This document shows, piece by piece, positions 53,748 to 62,480 of a stretch of DNA of 64,000 nt. Source of the DNA: Butyrivibrio sp. YAB3001. GTDB lineage: Bacteria > Bacillota > Clostridia > Lachnospirales > Lachnospiraceae. Position numbers and translations under genes: made by a program. Position 1 is the stretch's first letter. Each line of letters opens with the position of its first letter. The stretch is taken from contig NZ_FOKR01000017.1 of NCBI RefSeq assembly GCF_900112195.1, forward strand, positions 17,829 through 81,828. Direction: 5' to 3'. The notes under the pieces are model-generated. The model saw only the letters and a list, made by a program, of their open reading frames with translations, was not told the DNA's origin and did no database searches.

Positions 53748-54641
53748 TTATTCAGATACAGGCCAGGTTTCAGCCTTGTTTTTCCCAAGTTTAATTCTGA
53801 CAACAATATCAGCAACTACCGCAAAAACGATAAGTCCTATAGCAAGCATCTGTGAAACCGGAAGTCCCAAAGAATGCATCTTAAGCTGGTCGGTTCTAAG
53901 TCCTTCAATCCAGGCTCTTCCAAGTCCATAGCCTCCCAGATAAAGAAGTACAATCTCACCGTTAAACTTCTTGTGCTTACAATATAATAGAAGAATCAGA
54001 AGCAAACAAAGATTCCAGAGACTTTCATACAAAAATGTGGGGCTAACCTGAACATAGTTGATATTACCGGTGATATGTTCCTTCATAAGTTCAGTGATCT
54101 CACCACTTCTCACCATTTCGATAGGAATTCTCATTGCAAGAAGCCCGTTTGTATATTCGCCGAAAGCTTCTCTGTTCGTAAAATTCCCCCATCTTCCAAG
54201 CACCTGCCCCAGAACAAGACCATACATAATTGTATCGGTCATCATCAGGAAGCTCTTTTTCTTTATTCTGGTGTAAATAAATGCTGTAGTAAAGCCAGCA
54301 ATCACCCCACCGTAAATAGCCAGTCCGCCATTTCTGATATACAGTATGCTTATCGGGTTGCTCTTATAATAATCCCATGCAAAAAAAACATAATATAATC
54401 TCGCACCGATAATTGAAAACACTATTATATATGTAGCAATATCCCAATAATCATCAGAGTTCTGACCGGTTCTTTTTGCCATTGCAGAAATAAAAACAAG
54501 TGCAAGGAAAAATCCAAGTCCGATTATCACGCCATACAAGGCAATTGTAAAACCAAAAATCGTGAAATTCTTAGGTACATTCTCCAGATAGATATTGATA
54601 TTTGGAAATGCAATATCCATCTTCCCCATTATCTCCGGCAT
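53748..54641 (-). CDS. lgt: Phosphatidylglycerol--prolipoprotein diacylglyceryl transferase
   Basis: A 297-residue membrane protein with seven helices. GRWGNFTNREAFG is the Lgt signature loop holding the essential Arg, Asn and Glu. YALY-like FGFTIALYGVIIGLGF lies near the N-terminus and PTFLYESLWN downstream. It transfers diacylglycerol from phosphatidylglycerol to lipobox cysteines, for example that of the substrate-binding lipoprotein encoded at 41.8-43.4 kb. The start is ATG 54641, five bases after GGAGG. It ends the transcript begun by ychF or its own promoter. Confidence 0.94.
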   Translation of the reverse strand: MPEIMGKMDIAFPNINIYLENVPKNFTIFGFTIALYGVIIGLGFFLALVFISAMAKRTGQNSDDYWDIATYIIVFSIIGARLYYVFFAWDYYKSNPISILYIRNGGLAIYGGVIAGFTTAFIYTRIKKKSFLMMTDTIMYGLVLGQVLGRWGNFTNREAFGEYTNGLLAMRIPIEMVRSGEITELMKEHITGNINYVQVSPTFLYESLWNLCLLLILLLYCKHKKFNGEIVLLYLGGYGLGRAWIEGLRTDQLKMHSLGLPVSQMLAIGLIVFAVVADIVVRIKLGKNKAETWPVSE

Positions 54642-54686
54642 ATCATCCTCCAAACCCGCAAATTTGTGTATTTCAGCTATCTTGAA

Positions 54687-55784
54687 TCATACATTGAATC
54701 TGAACAAAATAACGTCTCCATCCTGTACCACGTACTCTTTTCCTTCCATACGTACAAGTCCCTTTTCCTTGGCAGCTGCTATTGAACCCTCGCGAAGAAG
54801 ATCTTCATAATTAATTACTTCAGCCTTAATAAATCCTCTCTCGAAATCAGTGTGGATCTTACCTGCTGCCTGTGGAGCCTTTGTTCCGATTTTGATTGTC
54901 CAGGCTCTTGTCTCATCTTCACCTGATGTAAGGAAGCTCATAAGTCCGAGTGTCTTGTAGCTTGCTGCTATAAGCTTATCAAGACCTGACTCTTCAAGTC
55001 CAAGGCTCTCCAAAAACTCAGCCTTTTCATCAGCTTCAAGTTCAGATATTTCTGCTTCAATCTGCGCACTTATCACAAATACTTCACTTCCTGACTTAGC
55101 AGCAAGGTCTCTAACCTTTGCAACATATTCATTAGAAGCGCCATCATCAGCAAGATCATCATCCTTAACGTTGGCAGCATAAATAACCGGCTTCCATGTA
55201 AGAAGATCATAACCATTCATAAGCGCAAGCTCATCTTCATCATCAATCTCAAGTTCTCTTGCCATCTTGCCTGCTTCAAGAACTTCTTTTATCTTATTAA
55301 GAAGTTCAAGTTCCTTAGCTGCTGACTTATCCATTCTTGCAGTCTTGGAAGTCTTGGCAATTCTGCGCTCAAGCACTTCAAGGTCAGCAAAAACAAGTTC
55401 AAGATTAATTGTCTCGATATCTCTTGCAGGATCAACTGAACCGTCAACATGTACTACATTAGGATCCTCAAAGCATCTTACAACATGAACAATCGCATCA
55501 GTCTCACGGATATTGGCAAGGAACTGGTTTCCAAGTCCTTCACCCTTTGATGCTCCCTTAACAAGTCCCGCAATATCTACAAATTCAATTGTTGCAGGTG
55601 TAACCTTCTTGGAATGATAAAGATCTCCTAAAAGCTTAAGTCTCTTATCCGGAACAGCAACCACACCTACATTGGGATCAATAGTTGCAAACGGATAGTT
55701 TGCAGCAAGCGCCCCCGCATTTGTAAGTGAATTAAACAGTGTACTTTTTCCAACGTTTGGAAGTCCTACGATTCCTAGTTTCAT
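54687..55784 (-). CDS. ychF: Redox-regulated ATPase YchF (OBG family)
   Basis: A 365-residue TRAFAC GTPase-like ATPase. The P-loop is [22 protein letters not shown] (about residues 4-25), followed by [15 protein letters not shown] and [22 protein letters not shown]. The NKxD motif is replaced by [10 protein letters not shown], the substitution that gives YchF/OLA1 its ATP preference. The C-terminal TGS domain runs [27 protein letters not shown] through [16 protein letters not shown]. It associates with ribosomes. Confidence 0.96.
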   Translation of the reverse strand: MKLGIVGLPNVGKSTLFNSLTNAGALAANYPFATIDPNVGVVAVPDKRLKLLGDLYHSKKVTPATIEFVDIAGLVKGASKGEGLGNQFLANIRETDAIVHVVRCFEDPNVVHVDGSVDPARDIETINLELVFADLEVLERRIAKTSKTARMDKSAAKELELLNKIKEVLEAGKMARELEIDDEDELALMNGYDLLTWKPVIYAANVKDDDLADDGASNEYVAKVRDLAAKSGSEVFVISAQIEAEISELEADEKAEFLESLGLEESGLDKLIAASYKTLGLMSFLTSGEDETRAWTIKIGTKAPQAAGKIHTDFERGFIKAEVINYEDLLREGSIAAAKEKGLVRMEGKEYVVQDGDVILFRFNV

Positions 55785-55892
55785 ATTTGTATATTCTCCT
55801 TCTAAAAATGCTTTATTTAAGCCATTTGTTATCTCAGCTTATTGTACCGAGTACCACGCCGGGCACCATTTATCTATTATGACATAAAAATA

Positions 55893-55929
55893 GTCCTGAC
55901 ACAGCGAATATATATTACCATGTCAGGAC
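55893..55929 (-). terminator. Terminator downstream of the chemoreceptor gene and left repeat
   Basis: Stem GTCCTGACA/TGTCAGGAC with a 19-base loop is followed by TATTTTTA on the minus strand. Between it and the chemoreceptor stop lies only the left copy of the 328-bp element. Confidence 0.6.
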
Positions 55930-55973
55930 GGATTTGTAAAAACATGCAGTAATGAACCTAGGGAATGGACCTA

Positions 55974-56302
55974 GGGGACGGGGTCAATGTCATTTAGATA
56001 AGAAAAAGATGTGACAGAGCAACAAGCATGATATTTATAGCGTTTACGTGAGATGCTGCTCTTTATTAGTTGTAGAACACGTAAAACTAAACAGATATTT
56101 GGAAAAAATACGTGAGGAGAGGCTTGTTAATGGGGGTGTATCACGTAGAATGCCAGAAAATCATTGCGAAAATACGTGATAACAGTCTAAAGATAAAGCT
56201 GTGTCACGTAGATATCCACGCTACTGTATAATCTGAAGAACGTAGCGTGCCTATTTCGCATTTACTGCATTTTCTTATCTAAATGACATTGGAACCGTCC
56301 CC
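55974..56302. repeat. Left copy of a ~328-bp non-coding element with terminal inverted repeats and phased ACGT motifs
   Basis: The element is bounded by GGGGACGG-type ends. Inverted termini of about 30 bases share CAATGTCATTTAGATAAG and the following A-rich bases (near 55980-56006 and 56270-56298). Inside, ACGT tetramers start at 56046, 56079, 56110, 56143, 56174, 56206 and 56240 (spacings 33, 31, 33, 31, 32, 34). Six of them sit in alternating TACGTGA and (T)CACGTA heptamers that could pair as three tandem hairpins. No open frame of note is present. The other copy, at 58059-58384, is in inverted orientation. Confidence 0.85.
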
Positions 56303-56342
56303 GTGACTTCCCGTCCCCGTGATTGCCCTGACCGGTATTACA

Positions 56343-57791
56343 TTATTTCAGCCTCTGCGCCTGATCATATATCCCCTTCAGCAGAATATCAAACTCATCA
56401 AATTTCTCCACCGCTGTCCTTGCTCCCTCTTCGCCCATACTGGACAAAGATGCCACCTGCTCACTTGTGGCGGCGAGGCTCGCAATATTATTATTGATCT
56501 CCGTTGCACTTCTTCCTATAGCTTCTATGGAAGTACCGATATCATTAAATCTTCCTATAAGGTTTCCAACGTTCTCCCCGATCTCTTCAAAAGTATCTGC
56601 GGTCTCTCTGATAAGAATGTCCTGAGCCTTGACAGACTCAGCTACCGCATTGGTAGAGTCTACCGCATTCTGAACATCAGCGGAAAGCTCCTGCATGATG
56701 CTGGTGATCTGATTTGAAGCACTGCTGGTCTGCTCCGACAGCTGCCTTATCTCATCGGCAACCACAACGAAACCTTTCCCGGCTTCTCCCGCACGCGCTG
56801 CCTCAATTGAAGCATTGAGCGCAAGAAGATTGGTCTGCTTTGATATCGATATGATGGAACCGACAATCTTCTCAACCTTTTCGACCTTCTCAGTGACAGC
56901 TTTTGTGGATGCCACCGTCTTATCACTCATCTCAACAACATTTGCGGTCTTGTCCTTGAGCTGGTCGATGACCTTAGTCCCATCAATAACGGCTTTCTGC
57001 GTGCTCTCGGACATCTCAACCATCTGATTTCTCTTGGCATCAGCCACTTCCGTCTGCTCATGGATATCTGCTATCTGATGTGACTGCTCTGTCACGGCAG
57101 CTGCGGTATTTCCTGTGCTGCCCGCAATTTCCCTCATGCCATCGTGGTTTCTTCCTATGATGCTCTTTAACTCATCGACTTCCCCATGGGCCTCATCAAA
57201 CAGCCCCGTAATTTCCTTGGCGATCTCCACCATCTGGATACGGGTCTTTTCCTGGGTCTCCTGCCCTTTCTTGATGGCCTCGTCGTCCTCTCTTACCAGG
57301 GTCCGCCTCATCTTAAGCGACTCTATTCCGGCAATTCCCGCAAGAATGATTATGAAACAGGCCACAAAATGGTCCCTGGGTATCGAACCTGTAGCAATAA
57401 GATTTCTGACCAGGACAATAAGTCCGCCTATGGTCATAGCCATCTGTCCCACCACATAGAGCCTTAAGTCCAGATAAAGAATACACGACAGCATTACCGG
57501 TATCGCGAATGCATAAAAAATCATTTCATTTTGTATTATCATGATAATGATATAGTAAAGAGTCGGACCTCCCAGAATGACCACTGCGCCAAACCTGGTC
57601 TCTCTGAATTTGATAAATCCAACCGTCATCTGCAGCACACCTGCCAGGACAGCGACAATATCGATGACAAGCCCCAGGCTCATTCCGTGTGTTGTAGCAT
57701 CCAGCACTACCATTAAAAGCGCAGTAAAGGCAATAATAAGGTTGATCTGAAATACTTTTTTGTTTGATCTTGCATACTGGTCAGGGGTCAT
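56343..57791 (-). CDS. Methyl-accepting chemotaxis protein with multi-TM N-terminal domain
   Basis: A 482-residue protein. Residues 15-170 contain five or six hydrophobic helices with hardly any extracellular domain, so it probably senses membrane or intracellular state. No HAMP domain is obvious. The C-terminal cytoplasmic helical bundle has the MCP hairpin tip [40 protein letters not shown] (about residues 345-385), the CheA/CheW contact. ATG 57791 follows AAGGAGA by about eight bases. No che or flagellar genes are adjacent. The gene is bracketed by two inverted copies of a ~328-bp element. Confidence 0.9.
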   Translation of the reverse strand: MTPDQYARSNKKVFQINLIIAFTALLMVVLDATTHGMSLGLVIDIVAVLAGVLQMTVGFIKFRETRFGAVVILGGPTLYYIIIMIIQNEMIFYAFAIPVMLSCILYLDLRLYVVGQMAMTIGGLIVLVRNLIATGSIPRDHFVACFIIILAGIAGIESLKMRRTLVREDDEAIKKGQETQEKTRIQMVEIAKEITGLFDEAHGEVDELKSIIGRNHDGMREIAGSTGNTAAAVTEQSHQIADIHEQTEVADAKRNQMVEMSESTQKAVIDGTKVIDQLKDKTANVVEMSDKTVASTKAVTEKVEKVEKIVGSIISISKQTNLLALNASIEAARAGEAGKGFVVVADEIRQLSEQTSSASNQITSIMQELSADVQNAVDSTNAVAESVKAQDILIRETADTFEEIGENVGNLIGRFNDIGTSIEAIGRSATEINNNIASLAATSEQVASLSSMGEEGARTAVEKFDEFDILLKGIYDQAQRLK

Positions 57792-57887
57792 ATAATTATC
57801 TCCTTTAGCCATGAAAACAGAATTTAACTGTACAATAACTGACAAAATAATTATATACTATTTCGTTGTGAACAATTATTAAATAAC

Positions 57888-57967
57888 GCTAAAACCAATC
57901 TTGCATCCGGTTATGAAGTCAGGCATGGGAAAACTATCGCCTGACCGTATGCAAGATTGGTTTTAGC
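57888..57967. repeat. 80-base perfect hairpin upstream of the chemoreceptor gene
   Basis: Arms 57888-57906 and 57949-57967 are perfectly complementary over 19 bp (ends GCTAAAACC and GGTTTTAGC). An inner 7-bp stem, GTCAGGC/GCCTGAC, lies inside. It is about 100 bases upstream of the chemoreceptor start. No T run follows on the minus strand, so it is not a standard terminator; it may be a small palindromic mobile unit or a 5'-leader structure. Confidence 0.8.
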
Positions 57968-58058
57968 AGTATCGCCCTGATCTTTACTACGGCTCAATTG
58001 TTGTATTATTGACAGGAACAACATAGAATTCTGCCTAAGACAGTACAGTGGAGTCATT

Positions 58059-58384
58059 GGGGACGGTTCCAATGCTATTTAGATAAGAAAACGTAGTAAA
58101 TGCGAAATGGGCACGCTACGTTCTGCAGATTATTCAGTGGCGTAGACATCTACGTGACAATGTTTTATCTTTTGAATGTTATCACGTAGTTTTGCAATGA
58201 TTTTCAGGCATTCTACGTGATGCACCTTCGTTAACAGACCTATCCTTACGTAATTTTTCTAAATATCTGTTCATTTCTACGTGGTCTACAACTAATAAAG
58301 AGCAACATATCACGTAGGCGCTATAAATATCATGCTTGTTGCTCTGTCACAAATTTTTCTTATCTAAATGACATTGGGACGGGG
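58059..58384. repeat. Right (inverted) copy of the ~328-bp non-coding element
   Basis: Read on the minus strand this copy matches 55974-56302 along its length, with scattered substitutions. ACGT tetramers start at 58118, 58152, 58184, 58215, 58248, 58279 and 58312 (spacings 34, 32, 31, 33, 31, 33), exactly mirroring the left copy. An eighth lies at 58091. Ends are GGGGACGG on the left and its complement form GGGACGGGG on the right. It fills most of the gap between the chemoreceptor gene and the DUF5688-like remnant. Confidence 0.85.
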
Positions 58385-58553
58385 TTTGTGGTCCATTATA
58401 TAGCTCAAAGTTCTGGTGTTTTAATCTTGTTTATATGAAACTACGTCTTACTACCACTTTCGTATAAGCCACCTATTTTCTTGACTTACATGAAATCCTG
58501 CATCCAGGTCACTTTTGTACAATGGACTCAGAGAATACCCCCAGTGGACGGAG

Positions 58554-58655
58554 TCATAAATAATATGAGTTCTTAAATGATGTTTGTCCAGTTCTTGTCT
58601 CTAACTCTCTTCTTACATCTTCTACTACCTTGTCTTTGAATTCTTCGTAGTTCAT
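58554..58655 (-). pseudogene. Truncated DUF5688-like N-terminal remnant
   Basis: A 33-codon frame starts at ATG 58655 behind a strong AAGGAGG and reads MNYEEFKDKVVEDVRREL then a few more residues to TGA. It resembles the N-terminus of DUF5688-type Lachnospiraceae proteins, which are about 300 residues, so this looks like a 5' remnant whose body was lost. The ribosome-binding site is intact and a short peptide could still be made. The assignment is from memory of the family's N-terminus and is tentative. The rest of the 500-base gap (58385-58882) shows only terminator-like hairpins. Confidence 0.45.
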
Positions 58656-58702
58656 CGCCTACCTCCTTCTGAAAGTGAATTGTTTCAGGCTCAAAATGAG
58701 CG

Positions 58703-58736
58703 CAAAAAAGCAGCTACCTCGTTTGAGATAACTGCT
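58703..58736 (-). terminator. Terminator of the DUF1016-type nuclease gene
   Basis: Imperfect stem AGCAGCTACCTC/GAGATAACTGCT is followed by T6 on the minus strand. The same hairpin family recurs near 60041-60068 and, truncated, near 63184-63200. Confidence 0.55.
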
Positions 58737-58882
58737 CTATGTAAGCTTTTTATTTCAAAAAATTTGGTGTAACTACTCTCAAATTATCCCTCAAGTTGAG
58801 GGATAATTTCATCTGGATACAGTTGCATAATTTAGTTTCATTTAAACGTGAGCCTTATTTCTTACATTGTCTAATCCTAAGC

Positions 58883-59971
58883 TCAATCAATATTTCCAAA
58901 CTCTGCTTCAATTTCTTCAATCGTTGGCATACTTCCTTTAAATTCTTCTGGAATCAACTTTGATAATTCGTAACTGGATACGCCAATAGGTTGGCTACTT
59001 GATTCCAACGCATATTGAGCCTCTACTTTGTCAAGATCTTTACATATCAACAAGCCAACAGTTGGATTATCTTCTTCTGACTTAATCTGGTGATTTACTG
59101 CTACAACATATGTGCCAAGCTGTCCAGCATATGAAGAATCAAACTTGCCCGTTTTCACTTCCAAAACTACATAGCAGTGTCGCTTGGTGTTGTAAAAGAG
59201 CATATCAATAAACTTCTCAGTATCACCTACTTCAATCCTGACTTCTCGACCCATATATGCAAAGCCTGTACCAAGTTCCATAAGGAACTTCTCGGCCTTG
59301 TTTATAAGCGCATCCTTAAGCTCTTTCTCATCATACTTTTCTCTCAATGTTAAGAAATCAAATCTATATGGATCCTTCGTCATAGCCTGCGCAAGATCAC
59401 TCTGCTCTGCTGGTAATGTTAATGCAAAGTTGGTTACTGCCTTACCTTGTCTCTCATACAGATCAGTATCAAGGAAGTTCAAAAGAACATCCCTTGACCA
59501 ATTGTTTTCCAATGTTTTCTTCACATAGAACAGTGCCTTTGCGGAATCTCCTTTACACTTATCTATGATAACTTTGTTATGCCCCCAAGGAATAAAAAAT
59601 ATTGCATTTTCCAAATCGTCCCCAGCCTGGGGACGATTTAATTCATTTTCAGAATCGTCCCCAAGTTGAGGACGATTTAATATTTCTGGATACATCTCAT
59701 AAAAATATCTCATATATTTAAGATTTGTAGGCGAAAACGATTTAATATCTGGAAAGATATCTTTAAGATCCTCACTAATTGTTTTATAAAAGCCAGAACC
59801 GTAATTATTCTTCTCGCTCATTCCAACAATATCTCTGCCAAGAGACCAATAGAATCTAAGCATATCGCTATTAGTCTTCACAGCAGCTTTTAGCTGGGTC
59901 TGTCTGAAACGCTTTGATACTTCTGTAACCCAGTTTTTATATTCATTATCAATTTTAATAAGGTTGCTCAT
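58883..59971 (-). CDS. DUF1016/YhcG-type PD-(D/E)XK nuclease domain protein
   Basis: A 362-residue protein. The helical N-terminal domain is LKAAVKTNSDMLRFYWSLGRDIV and GFYKTISEDLKDIFPDIKSFSPTNLKYMRYFYEMYP (DUF1016-N). The C-terminal nuclease domain has FIDMLFYNTKRHCYVVLEVKTGKFDSSYAGQL (the D and ExK catalytic pattern). ATG 59971 follows GGAGGCGAGAT. Between the domains is a 13-residue tandem duplication, NRPQLGDDSENEL and NRPQAGDDLENAI, encoded by palindromic DNA. Such genes often accompany restriction or mobile systems, but no methylase or specificity gene is in the window. Confidence 0.85.
   Translation of the reverse strand: MSNLIKIDNEYKNWVTEVSKRFRQTQLKAAVKTNSDMLRFYWSLGRDIVGMSEKNNYGSGFYKTISEDLKDIFPDIKSFSPTNLKYMRYFYEMYPEILNRPQLGDDSENELNRPQAGDDLENAIFFIPWGHNKVIIDKCKGDSAKALFYVKKTLENNWSRDVLLNFLDTDLYERQGKAVTNFALTLPAEQSDLAQAMTKDPYRFDFLTLREKYDEKELKDALINKAEKFLMELGTGFAYMGREVRIEVGDTEKFIDMLFYNTKRHCYVVLEVKTGKFDSSYAGQLGTYVVAVNHQIKSEEDNPTVGLLICKDLDKVEAQYALESSSQPIGVSSYELSKLIPEEFKGSMPTIEEIEAEFGNID
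59614..59690. repeat. In-frame 39-bp duplication containing palindromes inside the nuclease gene
   Basis: A 23-bp palindrome at 59615-59637 (arms ATCGTCCCCAG) and an imperfect one at 59653-59677 (arms AATCGTCC) lie 38-39 bases apart. Each encodes NRPQ-x-GDD. The arms resemble the GGGGACG ends of the ~328-bp elements nearby, suggesting a REP-like unit that inserted without breaking the frame. Confidence 0.7.
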
Positions 59972-60034
59972 ATCTCGCCTCCAAATATTTCTATCAAGCA
60001 AATTCAATTATACAGTATTGACTATATCATGTGT

Positions 60035-60068
60035 AAAAAAGACAGCTATCTCTTTCGAAATAACTGCC
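60035..60068 (-). terminator. Terminator downstream of the hydrolase operon
   Basis: An imperfect stem (GACAGCTATCTC with GAAATAACTGCC) is followed by T6 on the minus strand, just before the nuclease gene. It is related in sequence to the hairpin at 58709-58736. Confidence 0.5.
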
Positions 60069-60133
60069 CTTAAATTCAAAAACCCCGGTGAAATTATCAC
60101 TCCATATTTCTTTCTGCAAGAGGATCGATCAAT

Positions 60134-60298
60134 TCATGTACTTGCCGATAGCTTTTGAATAATACCAACAATGATCTGCGTATGTGTCAGGACAAACAAT
60201 ATCCCTCCTGCCAGAACCGCAAGTATTACTATAAATATGATCAATATTTTCCGAATCGGTTTCTTTTTTTCTCGTTCATTGATTCTTCTCCACATCCT
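60134..60298 (-). CDS. Small single-TM protein of unknown function
   Basis: A 54-residue frame, MWRRINEREKKKPIRKILI followed by a clear TM helix (IFIVILAVLAGGILFVLTH) and a short tail, TQIIVGIIQKLSAST. It overlaps the 3' end of the hydrolase gene by 23 bases in another frame. GCAGG directly before ATG is too close for ideal spacing, so the start is uncertain. The basic N-terminus plus TM resembles the anchors of the two hydrolases upstream, so it could be a degenerate third family member or a genuine small membrane protein. Weakly supported. Confidence 0.4.
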   Translation of the reverse strand, partial: RMWRRINEREKKKPIRKILIIFIVILAVLAGGILFVLTHTQIIVGIIQKLSAST

Positions 60299-61238
60299 GC
60301 CAGTTATTATTATGCAGGATTTCTGCATTTTCCCCAACAAAGACTGCAGCCGCCTCTTCATCTCCTGCAAGCTGATACAGCATCCATGCTGTCATATATC
60401 CATCCGAACGCATCAGCATCTGCTCATGCTCAGCGCCAACAGCTCTTGCACGCACCTTTTGCACATCATCAGAAATACTGTTGTAGTTCGATGTAAGTGC
60501 TGAAAGCGGGGAAACACCTCCATAGCTTGTTTCAGGATCAGACCCGGAATCGTCCGACTTTCCCGTTCCAGCAACCATAAAATAAGGGATCGTCACTCTA
60601 GAGGCGTCATATTCCCAGCCCATGTTTCTGGCAAGTGTTGGATACGCAGCACTTCCGGTAAACATAGCTTTGTAATACGCACCATTTTCATATTTCGTCA
60701 CTGCGCAGATTGCACCGGCTCCTCCCTGGGAGTATCCGATGATTCCCATGTTATGGTAATCTATTTTTCTTGCAAGAACGCTGTCAGACGGAACATTCAG
60801 CATGAAATCTAATGTAATGGATGCTGTCTGACCGTTTCCGGTCTGCCCGTCTTCATTGCCAACCACTACAAAGCCCCATGAAGCAAGCCGCGGAAAGAAT
60901 GGCTCATAGGATGAAGCAGGCGTTCCGCTGGCATTGACGACCATGATCATCGGCCAAATTTTATCACTGCCTTCCAATTCTGTCGGATACCAGACTCTTA
61001 CCTTTCCGATGGATTCATTATCAGAGGTAAACTCGGTGTAGCTTGTCTCAAATGAACTTGGATTTGCGTACCGCATCTCCAGTGGTTCATCGGACTGAAA
61101 GCGCTCATAATACCCTTCCGTGATGTCATTATTTCCGCCCCCATTTGGAAGCTTCGATTTAATGTAAAAAAATACAGCTATTAGCAGGATGAGTACGACA
61201 CCCAGCAAAATCAATACAATCTTCATGACCTTTCGCAT
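60276..61238 (-). CDS. Membrane-anchored alpha/beta hydrolase (dienelactone hydrolase/lipase-like)
   Basis: A 320-residue protein. An N-terminal signal anchor (VMKIVLILLGVVLILLIAVFFYI) precedes an alpha/beta hydrolase domain. WPMIMVVNASGTPASSYEPF forms the oxyanion-side strand, GIIGYSQGGAGAI the nucleophile elbow with Ser, and the Asp/His pair is probably in GTGKSDDSG and GAEHEQML. Substrate unknown; secreted esterase activity on plant or host glycan esters is plausible in a rumen-type organism. It is the second gene of a pair divergent from a TetR regulator, 22 bases after the pectinacetylesterase-like gene. Confidence 0.78.
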   Translation of the reverse strand: MRKVMKIVLILLGVVLILLIAVFFYIKSKLPNGGGNNDITEGYYERFQSDEPLEMRYANPSSFETSYTEFTSDNESIGKVRVWYPTELEGSDKIWPMIMVVNASGTPASSYEPFFPRLASWGFVVVGNEDGQTGNGQTASITLDFMLNVPSDSVLARKIDYHNMGIIGYSQGGAGAICAVTKYENGAYYKAMFTGSAAYPTLARNMGWEYDASRVTIPYFMVAGTGKSDDSGSDPETSYGGVSPLSALTSNYNSISDDVQKVRARAVGAEHEQMLMRSDGYMTAWMLYQLAGDEEAAAVFVGENAEILHNNNWQDVEKNQ

Positions 61239-61260
61239 TCCGACCTCCTACTGTTTCCTA

Positions 61261-62376
61261 TCATTTGAGCAGCTCTAATCCATGACTTTGAACATTCCCG
61301 TTCACAGCTGCATAAATCCAATCTGCCACACTGACTTCGGCCTCGAGTTTGTCAAATACATTACTGGATATGATAGTATGCTGCGTATTATGCGTTTCCG
61401 GATTCTCACCATATTTCCAAATAAATATGCCAACGCTGAGGATGTTCTTCTGTAATCCATCAACCATCTCCGCAAGATCCTTCTGGAACAGGTCTCCATT
61501 TTCCTTGCTTCTTGTCATCGTCCCGGTCCTGATATATGCCTGATACTCCTGCAATGTATCATCACGATAGGAACAGTCAAACAGGATTTTAACGGTATCA
61601 CCCCGTTTGTTGTATAAAGCGGTAAGACTATCAAGTACCAGATTATCACTAACCAGTCGATCGGCAATTACTGTTGGTGTTTTCCATAATCCGTCAGCCG
61701 TCTCATGCCATCCGTCATAGAGAAGCAGTGAACTGTCCACACATACCGTGATATTTTCCGCAGAAGGAAACCTGTCAATCACATCGTCCGCCAAAAGAGA
61801 TGTCGCAAATCCGCCCGCAGAAAAACCGATTACCAGTAAAGTGTCCGGATTGCCAACATAAGGCATAGCCGCATCCATGAAAGCCGAATAATTGTTATAT
61901 CCGTTATGATATACCACCCTCTCTTTGCTACCGTCCATGTAATGATACTCGCCTGTTCCGCTGTGAAAATCTCCGGAGGCATATGGCAGAACAAGATAAG
62001 TCCAATCACGGAAAGGATTCTCTTCCGAAGTGCTTCCTATTCCTCCGGAAGCAACGAAATCCTGGACTTTTGCTGTCGTAGCAAAAAATTCTTTACCGTG
62101 CTCGGAAGTATATCCGTTGATGCTTGCACCACCGCCGAAAAAGTATACCACGACCTTATTCTCAGATCCGAGTCTGATGAGTCCATGCCATTCGCTTCCA
62201 TCAGAAGATATTGTCCCCTCCGGGGTGATACGATACCACTTGCCAATCTCCGGTTCGCCTTTGAGCTCCGGATGTTTGACAAAAACAGTTTTGCTAAGTA
62301 TCACTCCTACAATAATCGCTACAATCGCCGCAACCGCAATTATAGTAATGCCGACAATTTTCATGACCTTTTTCAT
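61261..62376 (-). CDS. Pectinacetylesterase-family secreted/membrane-anchored hydrolase
   Basis: A 371-residue protein. After a signal anchor (VMKIVGITIIAVAAIVAIIVGVIL) the domain shows WYRITPEGTISSDGSEWHGLI, VVVYFFGGGASIN (oxyanion region), ENPFRDWTYLVLPYASGDFHSG and VIGFSAGGFATSLL (nucleophile Ser), as in pectinacetylesterase/NOTUM-type enzymes. The C-terminal TQHTIISS probably holds the catalytic His. ATG 62376 is supported by AAGGAGG five bases upstream. The substrate could be an acetylated pectin or another ester. It is transcribed divergently from the TetR-type gene across a palindromic operator. Confidence 0.78.
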   Translation of the reverse strand: MKKVMKIVGITIIAVAAIVAIIVGVILSKTVFVKHPELKGEPEIGKWYRITPEGTISSDGSEWHGLIRLGSENKVVVYFFGGGASINGYTSEHGKEFFATTAKVQDFVASGGIGSTSEENPFRDWTYLVLPYASGDFHSGTGEYHYMDGSKERVVYHNGYNNYSAFMDAAMPYVGNPDTLLVIGFSAGGFATSLLADDVIDRFPSAENITVCVDSSLLLYDGWHETADGLWKTPTVIADRLVSDNLVLDSLTALYNKRGDTVKILFDCSYRDDTLQEYQAYIRTGTMTRSKENGDLFQKDLAEMVDGLQKNILSVGIFIWKYGENPETHNTQHTIISSNVFDKLEAEVSVADWIYAAVNGNVQSHGLELLK

Positions 62377-62398
62377 GGTATCCTCCTTGACAAGTTGT

Positions 62399-62458
62399 TG
62401 AAACAAATGTATCATAAACTCACCGACGATACAAGTGTTTCAGCAAAAATGATACATA
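62399..62458. promoter_or_regulatory. Palindromic operators between the hydrolase and TetR genes
   Basis: Arms TGAAACAAATGTAT (62399-62412) and ATACAAGTGTTTCA (62429-62442) are complementary at 12 of 14 positions. A second pair, ATGTATCAT (62407-62415) and ATGATACAT (62450-62458), is perfect. They lie in the 104-base divergent gap, the expected place for TetR autoregulation and hydrolase control. Confidence 0.65.
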
Positions 62459-62480
62459 TTTGGGAGGTTTGTTTCATCGC

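Noticed and set aside
55974-56302. A CRISPR-like array (regular 32-bp spacing of a short repeat)
   Set aside because: The repeat is only 6-7 bases and alternates in orientation, spacers are conserved between two copies of the element, and no cas genes are present.
58883-59971. A restriction-modification system around the nuclease gene
   Set aside because: No methyltransferase or specificity subunit lies on either side; the protein alone does not define such a system.
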